A DNA stretch of 64,000 nt from contig NC_133659.1 of assembly GCF_037893015.1 (NCBI RefSeq), positions 18,741,246 to 18,805,245 on the forward strand. Reading direction: 5' to 3'. A program made the translations under genes and the position numbers. Below, in pieces: positions 24,401 to 33,400 of the stretch. The DNA is from Macrotis lagotis. Lineage: Eukaryota; Chordata; Mammalia; Peramelemorphia; Peramelidae. Under the pieces are notes generated by a model. That model had not been told where the DNA came from. It made no database searches and saw only the letters and a list, made by a program, of their open reading frames with translations. Position 1 is the first letter of the stretch, and every line of letters starts with the position of its first letter.

Positions 24401-27400
24401 CATAATTTCTTTCAGTCTCTCTGTTCTCCTCTGTGAAATAAGGGTAATAAGAGTCCTTGCCTCATAGTCAATTTGTTCTGAAGATCAAACAAGTTGACAC
24501 AAATAAAGTACCTTGTGAACCCTAAATAAAGCATTAGAGAAATACCAGATATTATTACTTTATTGCACTCTATTTTTGACTAAAAAAGATATAACAAAAG
24601 CAACATTTTAAAGTATATTTGTATCTTATTAAATATGATAAATTTAAATAGATTTCAAAAGATGAATGCTTAAATGAAGGATACTTTATTGATTCAATCT
24701 CCAGAAGGTTGTAAGGCTGCAGATTCAGGGTCCAAAGGTATCTTAGAGGTCATCAAGTCCAACCCTTCACTTTACAGATGTGGAAACTGAAGCTGAGAGA
24801 AATTCATTGATTTGCTTAGGACCACCCATGCAGGGAGTGTTTGGGTGGTGTTTCAATGCAGGTCATTGATTCCAAGTCCAAGGCTCCATCTCCTCAGGAG
24901 CTCCACATTCTTTTTTAAGTTGCACATCTTCCTTAGGCAGAAGATCGAAATCAGGTTCTATGAACTGAGTATGGAAATGCAGGTGCCTAGCAATAACGAC
25001 TTGGAGAAATCCACAGCTCTCAGGTTGGAGACCCTGACTAGAGACTTTTGAATTGCCCTTACATACTACCCAAAATGGAACATCACTTCTACCTGTATGA
25101 GGCAATACCCCAATGTAGCAATGCAAGCATCCATTTAGCATCCTGAAAATCAAATCAAGTGCATATTATGGCCCTGTTGTGGGCCAGATACTGGAGATAC
25201 AAGGACAAAGAATGAAGAAATTGCTCCTTGCAAGGATCTAGTGGTGACAGAAAACTGAATTAGGAGACAGAAGTTTGTTTTCTGGCCCAGGCTTCCTATC
25301 TAAATAGTCATGAGATCTGGGCAAAACATTTCAGTCAGTAAATAATGATTTATTATTATAACCTTCAATGTGCTAAATATCAGGACTTACAAAGAAAGGC
25401 AAAATGAAAGACAACCAGCTAGGCCCTCTTCATAAGCAGTTCATAGTCTAATGGAAGACTGACATACAAACAGCTTTGGCTAAAAAATGTAGAAGAATAA
25501 ATATGAGAAAATCAACAAAAGTAGGATAGTCCCCTAGTCCTCAGCTTTCCCATCTTTAAAATGGGATCAAAAGTATCACAGACTTAAGAGAGACATGATA
25601 ATGACCTTCAAGTATTTGAAGGGCTCCTATGCAAAAAAGGAGATTCATTCCATTCGACTCTTGTGGGTAGAAGAGGTAGCAATGAATAGAAGCTGTAGAT
25701 GGCCTAAATAGGGCTGGAGATAAGAGAGACTTCCTTAAAGCTCTCTTTAATGTCTCACTATGATGTGGAAGTGGCATCTCAAAGTCTATGTTAATGGAGT
25801 GGATGACTCTAGAAGGTTCTATCATGATAGAAAAGCAAGCTCCTTGAGGACAGGCTCTTTTGCCTCTTTTGGGGGATATTCATATAATGAGTAAAGCTAA
25901 AATTTGAATCCAGGTCTTCTCTCTAATTCCAGGTTGCTGTCCTTGGTACCCCATTCCTGGAAACCTTCCCAGCAACACAAATATCCTTATTTGTCAATGA
26001 TCAGTCAAGTTTCCACCTTTCCAAGCTAGAGCAGTTGGCATCTTCGATGAAGGGTCAAGCCACATTTTCACCCAAACATAGACATAGCTGTGGTTTTCCC
26101 ACACAATCAGAGAAAATTAAGAAAGCCCTGAGTTCACATCTACATTGATGTATGACTGAGCAAGTCACCCAACTTCTGTTTTCCTCAGTTTTAGCTTTGA
26201 ATTGGGGGTAACAACAGCACCGTCTTCCTGGCATTTCAGTAAGGATCAAATGAGATACTATTTATAAAATATTGTGTAAGCTTTAAAATACTCTGTACAT
26301 GTGTAGTATTCTTTGGGTCTCAAAAAACTCTCCCTTTTCTTTCCAGGAAAAATCCAAGCTGAGATTGACAGGGTGGTTGGCCAGGCCAGGCAGCCCACCA
26401 TGGCTGATAGGGAGAATCTGCCCTACACTAATGCAGCCGTTCATGAAGTTCAGAGAATGGGAGACATTCTTCCTTTCAATGTGCCCAGGGAGGCCAGGAT
26501 TGATACCACAGTGGCAGGATATTATGTGGCAAAGGTAAATGACATTTTCCCCATGAACCTAAAGGGCCTGCATGGCTTACATCTACCATCTACCCTGGGG
26601 AGGGGGGAGGGTAGAAGAAGGTGAAACAAAAAATATAGACTGAAGAACAAAGGTACAATCTAGGCTGAATGAATTTGGTCTTTAATTTATTTCATATAAT
26701 TATTTTTGTAGTCTTATATTATTGTACACTTTGAAGGAATTATCCCGAGAAGAGGAACATAGATTTCACCATATTAATTGGCAAAGGGCTCCATGATGGA
26801 AAAAAAACAGTGAAGAAACTTTGGATTTGCTTCTTAAAGTAATTGATTCCTTCAGTCAGTCGAGAAAAAAGAAACTGAATTAGGAGGTAGAGGGACTGGG
26901 CTTAAAGTCTAGCATTAACTTTATGTTTAAATGACTCATGTCCTCCTAACTTCCCTATGGGTAACATCCTATTGTGTGACAACTTTCTGCGACTGAGTTT
27001 CCTTATTCATCAGAAGATTTTGACTATATATGATCATTAAATGCCCTTCCAACTGTTCTAGACTCTGGTCCTCTGAGTAGAATAGTTCTATTAGGTACCT
27101 TCCCTACCTTCTTCTAGCCAAAACAAATCAAATTTACTCAGACAGCAGTGATTTCTCAGTTACAGTGAGATAAATAAGCTCAGACACTGAGCACAGAATT
27201 CTGAAGCATTTATTTGCATCAACTATTCCCTGGATTGCTCTCTTGGGTCCTAACCAGGGCACAACACCCTTTGCTGGGACCCAGGTTCTAATTGAGGTTG
27301 CACCTCTTAAAGAGGCCCACCTTGGGCCCTGGAGACTAATTGGAAATCACAATTAAGAAATCACATTAACAATCCCCAGTTTCATAGAGCTTCCTAACCT

Positions 27401-30400
27401 CCATAGCAATAACGCAATTCTATGAAATAAGCATTTTAAAACAGCTTCTAAGTTTCAGATTCTGGTCTTCTGGCCCAGGTTTATATCTTTTCCATCTAAT
27501 GAGTTGATAACTATATATAAGAGGAATACAGGTTCCATGTTGGGCATAGAAATAGCTGCCATTTATATTGTACTTTGAGGTTTACAAAGTGATTCACAGC
27601 CATCCTGGAAAGGAGGGACAGAACCTCCTCAACATTATGAAGAGGAAAAACCACCAGGTGAGGCAGGCAGTCCATCTGCCTCCCTGAAGGGGACCTGAGT
27701 GTGCTCCCTCTATTAGGGTCATACTGTACAGATCCTGAATCTGATACTGTTTGTGTTTCCCCATGTCATGCCCCCATCACACATCCCTGGGGACTGTTAT
27801 CACTCCCATTTTACAGAAAAGAAAACTGAGGCAGGCAAAGGGGAAATGACTTGCTCAGGCTCACAAAGCTAGTTAGTGAGTATTAGGTATAGCTGATGGA
27901 TGAGTCAGGAGGAGGGAGAGCTCTTGATAAGATGAGGTGGTCAAGGACGGAATGTTTGAAATCATGGTAGTAGATATTCCTCCATAGCAAAGGAGAGAAG
28001 CAAGTTGGGTTTTGAAGGATAGATGGATAGGATTTAGAAGGAACACTTTAGGGAAGTAGTATCAGTTGGACTGAAGTGTTAAGGAAGACTTAGTTTAGGT
28101 ATGGAGGCTGGAAGACAAATTAGGATAGTGGGGAGTGTATTGAACTTGGAGTCTGGAAGACCAGGGTTCAGATCCTGAGCTGCATGACCCTGGGCAAGTC
28201 ACTTAATCCCTTTGTGGTGTAAAAGGCTGGGGATGAGCATTTGGTCCCCCTCCCCCATATCTACTACCATGGTTTCAGACATTCTGGGAAGCAGAGACTA
28301 CTCCACATGTGTAGTTTGAAAGTTGTCTTTGTTCTAGGATCTCCAGACACAGAGATTGAGGCCACTAGGGCTCACTCATAAAAACAGGGTAGAAGAAAGC
28401 TTGGACACCCACTTCACTGACCTCTTCTCTTCCCCTATCATTGCATAAGCCTCTGAGATACTCCCATGAAGAGTTTTTGGAAAACCAGGTTTTCTAAGCA
28501 CACCCAGGTGTGTCTTCATGGATAGAAACAAGGAAGTCACATGTTTATAGTTAGAAACAAGGAAGCCAGAGGCTCCAACTCCACCAGATCCAGCAGATAG
28601 AGAGCTGGAACTGGAGACCTGGGTTCAAACTACCTCAGATGCTTACTGTGCATCCCTAGACAAGTGCCTTCAACTGAAAGCTTTAGGTTCCTCAATTGTA
28701 AAAATGAGGAGACTTCAAACCCTACATTTGCAATCCTAATGTTCAGCCAAAGTATATCAAAGATTATGAATAGGTTCCCTCATATCCAGTCTGGTCTTTC
28801 ATGGTATCTGACATTTCCAACCATCACCTTTTATATGACTTCTGAAAGGAACTTACTAATTTAAGGTACAGTGCTATGCGGGAAGCTTATTCATTTTAAC
28901 TTAATACGTAAGAAGGTATTGGATATGATTTTTGTCCCAGATGGGGTACAGGTCATCTGGAAAACAAATCATCCAGTATTATTGGGCATTAAATTTGTCT
29001 CAAAGTGTCCATTTGGAATAATGCAGCTTGGGTTCAACTCCTCCTTCTGATACTACCAGAGTGACCTTGAATGACTACTTTTCCACATCCTATTTTTCTC
29101 ATCTGTAAAATGAGAGGAATGGACCAGATGAACTCTACAATCTCTTCCCATCCCAAAGATGTGACTCTATAAGGCCAGAGCTCTTAACTTAGGGGTGCAT
29201 GAACTCAATTTTTTATTTTGTTTTTAAATTGTCACTGTTGCATTTTAGTGTAATCAGTTTCCTTTGAGATCCTCTGAGGAGGATGAGGCCTTTATCAGGG
29301 AAACTTTGAATTTTTTTCCATATTAAGATTCCTAATTGTATTTCTTTCCATCCTATTCCCCACCCCCATTTAATGTATTCTTTCTCTCCTTTCACCCTGT
29401 TCCTCCTCAAAAGTGTTTTGCTTTTGGCTAGGTCCTCTCCCAATCTAGGTCCTCTCCCAATCTGTCCTCCTTTCCATATCCCACTCCCTTCTTGCATCCC
29501 TTTCCCCCCCTACTTTCCTCTACAGTAAATAGATTTCTATACCCAATTGGTTATGTCCGTTATTCCCTCTTTGAGGCGATTCTGATTCTAATAAGGTTCT
29601 CTCACTCCCCCTGCCATCTTCCCTCTCTTCCACTTCATTTTCTTGACTCTTTTAAGTGAGATAATTTACCCCATTCTACCTCCCCCTTTCCTCTCTCATC
29701 CCTTAATTTTTTCTTCTTAGATATTTTCTCTTCATATTTAACTCACACCTGTGCCAGATAGATAGATAGATAGATGATAGATAGATAGATACTTCACTTG
29801 AGTCTCATATTTGAAGATCAAATTTTTTGCTCCTCTCTGTTCTTCCTTATTTCATTGAATGTCCATCTTTTCCCCTGAAAGAATATGCTCAGTTTTGCTG
29901 GAGGTTGATTCTAAGCTGAAATTCAAGCTATTGGGGCGGCTAGGTGGCACAGTGGCTAAAGCACCGGCCCTGGGGTGAGGAGTACCTGGGTTCAAATCTG
30001 GTCTCAGACAGTAATTACCTAGCCGTGTGGCCTTGGGCAAGCCACTTAACCCCATTGCCTTGCAAAATAAAAATAAAAATAAAAATAAACAAACAAACAA
30101 ACAAACAAACAAATAAATAAATAAATAAATACCATTTTGGGGCGGCTAGGTGCTGCAGTGAATAGAGCACTGGCCTTGGAGTCAGAAGTACCTGGGTTCA
30201 AATCCAACCTCAGACACTTAATTACCTAGCCATGTGGCCTTGGGCAAGCCACTTAACCCCTTTGCCTTGAAAAAAAAAAGAAAAAAAAAGAAAAAAAGTC
30301 CAAGCTATTTTGCCTTCTGGGATAGCATACTCCATAACCCTACAATCCTTTAATGTAGGTGTTAAATCCTGGGTTATCCCGACTGTGGTTCCACAATACT

Positions 30401-33400
30401 TGAATTGTCTCTTTCTCGCTCCTTGCAATATCTTCTCCTTGACTTGGGAGCTTTGGAATCTGCTTCAACAATTCTGGGAGTTTTCATTTTTGGGGTCTCT
30501 TTTAGGATCTTCTACTTGATGAATTTTAACATCTAAGTAGTTGTTTTCCTTCAATTTTTTTTTTACTTTCTTTTCCATTTGGTCAATTGTACTTTTTAAG
30601 AAACTGTTTTCCTCAGTGAATTTTTGTTTCTCCTTTTCCATTTGATCCTATTTACTTTTTAAGCACTTTTTCAAGCTGTTGAATCATTTCTTTTCTTAAT
30701 TCTCTTGCATCACTTTCATTTCATCTACCACTCGTATATCATTCTTTAAACTTCTTTTTCAGCTCTTCAATGAATTCTTTCTAGATTTAAACCACTTCCC
30801 ATTTTTTTGGGGGGTTTTGCTCATAGGTGTTTTGTCATTGTTGCCCTCTCCTGAGTTTTGCTTTGGCCTTCCTGTCAACATAATAAAACTCTATGGTTAT
30901 ATTCTTTTGTTATTTATTTTTGCCTCTTTTTTGACCCTTTTCCCTTTCTTTTAAATTTGAGTTCTTCTCTGAGTTGGAAGGGATATTGTCTCAGGGCACA
31001 TGTTGTGCCAGTGACCGCAGGCCTTGTCTGCTTACCTGGTGCTGTACTGATGCTTCCTTGAGGCCCATAGGGGACCCTTGTGACTGGTGAGGGTCTGAGG
31101 TGGGGGGGTTGACCTTTCAGGATGTTTAAGGGGTCTGGCAGTTTACCTGGTGCTGAGCTGGGGACTTAATGGTGGTGTATGGCATGTGCTGAGCCCTAGG
31201 GGCTGTTGGTATTTCTCTATTTTCCTAAGACTGTACTGGAGCACATGGCTATCTAGTTCTGTATAGCCTGGGCTATTGGGACCCCTACTAATAAAAAATA
31301 TCTTGAATTTTCCACCTGGCTTGGCTACTAAAAGGCTATGTGGCCTTGATTGGTTTTTTGCCCCATCTGTCCCGTTCTATAAAATGGAAAGGTGGGTCAG
31401 GTTCCTTTTGCCTCAGGTTTCTTGGACTCAGTTCTTTTCTCTTGTTTCTAGGGGACCATGATGATGACCAACTTAACTACCTTGCACAAGGACCCCAAGG
31501 AGTGGGCTACTCCAGAAACCTTTAATCCGGAACATTTTCTTGAGAATGGTCAATTTAAGAAAAAAGAGAACTTTATGCCTTTCTCAATAGGTGAGTCAGT
31601 AAGAAGGAGGTCATAAGCCAAGGAGCATCAACGTTATTAAGAATCTCTGCAGACTCTACTTCCTGAAGTCTACTGTCATGTGATGGTACATATATAAGTA
31701 ATAATCATTGATTGGGAAAACACACTACAATAGAATTTAAAATAGCAGAAATTTAGATAGCTTTTTCAGTGAACATCGGCTTGGAGTCTCACAGCACTCC
31801 ATGGGTAAGGTGCCCATGTTACAGATGAAGAAATTCAATCTCAGGGAGCTTGAGAGACCGGCCCACCATCCTTCAGGTTTGCGGTCCCAAATAAAATCCC
31901 TGTACTTCTTCCCCACTGCCTCCTGGATCCCAAGGTGTGGTAGACTCAGGAAATCTCAAAAATAGATTTGTATTTTATTTATTATCAGAGCAATAACATC
32001 CATTTGAAAATCAAACCTATAAAGCAGTCTACAAGGGATAGGGCAGATAGTTCAAGGTCAGATGCTGATAGGAGACAGCAAGGGTTTTTTGCATTTTTGA
32101 GAAAAGGTCCAAGTAGGGAAAATTTTGTCCTTGGGTCCAGTTTTGCCAGATGAGTTTAAAAACCCTTTACAAGGACCCCAAAATTCCCCCCAGGTCTAGC
32201 TACCCACAAGTTCTGGTACTCATTCCCTTGGGCAACCGTACTTAAATTTTGTGAGCCTCAGTTTCCTCCTCTTAAAATAGGGGGACTGGATTAGATGGCT
32301 AATAAGGTTCCTTTCAGCTCTGGAAGTCATAACCCAAGAATCCCCAGAATTCAAAGTCAGAGAATCTGAGTTTGAATTGTGCCTCTTCTTAGGAGTGTGA
32401 CTTGAAGTGATTCAGACCCTCTCAGGGACTATTTTTTTTTCACCCATAGTAAATGAGGGGGTTGCAATAGCTGGTCTGGAGGGTCCCTGCCACCCTTTAA
32501 TCTGTGATGTTTTGGTCCTAAGTAATGGCAAAGAATGTCAGTAAGGAGGAAACCCTTACACCTGCAGACTGTCTCTGAGCTGAACCTTGAAGGAAGATGG
32601 AGGTTCAAATGAACAGAAGGGAGAAGGAGGTGCTGGCTGATCTGAAGCATCCTTGCAAAGGGAAGGAGGTGGGAACAACAGTTCCAACAAACTGGACTTC
32701 CTCCAAATTCATCCTTCTTGGAGGCAGTGTGGACATATCCAATATGTCATTTTGGGAGAGTCCTTCCTTCAGGGCTTGTACTAGCCATCAAATTCTGTTT
32801 ATTTCCTTCAGTTACAAACTTACATTTTTAAATATATATATATATAATTTTAAATGATATAAAATATTTTAAAATTAATTTTATTAAAATTAATATATGT
32901 AATTTATGTAGTGTTTATAGTTTCCAAACTCTTATCATTCCTATGGGGGTCTACTTCTCATCATCTTTTACCTGAACCATTGTAATATGCTCCTAAGTGG
33001 TATCCATGTTTCAGGTCATTCCCCAAGCTGATCCATCTTTTACCTTCTACCCAGCTGCCACAATGATTTTCCTAAAGTGTACATCCCATCATCATATCAA
33101 CCCCTGCCCTTTCCCCTCCTCAGTGAGCTCTGAGGGCTCTCTGTGGCCTCTGGGATCAAATACAAACTGCCCTGAGATTGAATGCTCTTTGTAACCTGGC
33201 CTCCTCCTGCCCTTCTCCTCTACCTTCTGTTCCTCCTGTCCTGGGTGTTATCCTGCCATCACACTCTTATCTCTTGACTCCATATCTTGTCATTGGTTAT
33301 CTCCCAGGCTTGGAATACCCTCCCTCCTCACCTCCACCTATTGGCATCCTTTCTAGGTCCAAGTCCAATGCCACCTTCTGCAGGAAGCTCTTCCTGGTCC

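Larger units (their letters stand above)
23807..26346 (+). other. CYP2J intron 6
   Basis: A 2.5 kb GT-AG intron with an L1 3' end (about 24040-24270), a MIR (24340-24560) and antisense L2 pieces (25150-25240, 25330-25500). The remainder is unassigned single-copy-looking DNA with MIR-like scraps and no gene. Confidence 0.8.
29200..31275 (-). mobile_element. L1/half-L1 element with ORF1 region (antisense), two SINEs inside
   Basis: Read on the - strand, a GC-richer 5' part (about 31275-30960) precedes an ORF1-like coiled coil (about 30800-30320), then the [10 protein letters not shown]-type end near 29900 and a purine-rich 3' region (about 29700-29250). The order matches the 1.3 kb element and no ORF2 is seen. 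In-frame stops break ORF1. It ends about 175 bases before exon 8. Confidence 0.65.
26535..31451 (+). other. CYP2J intron 7
   Basis: A 4.9 kb GT-AG intron. It holds MIR-like pieces near 27760-27900 (antisense), 28130-28230 and 29010-29185, and an antisense ORF1-bearing LINE at 29200-31275 carrying two SINEs. In 26640-27750 and 28240-29000 I see no gene or confident repeat. Confidence 0.8.

Noticed and set aside
27180-27440. Possible retrovirus-like terminal repeat fragment
   Set aside because: Only a vague impression from composition. No paired terminal repeats, primer-binding site or internal genes were seen, and no endogenous retrovirus was recognised anywhere in the window.
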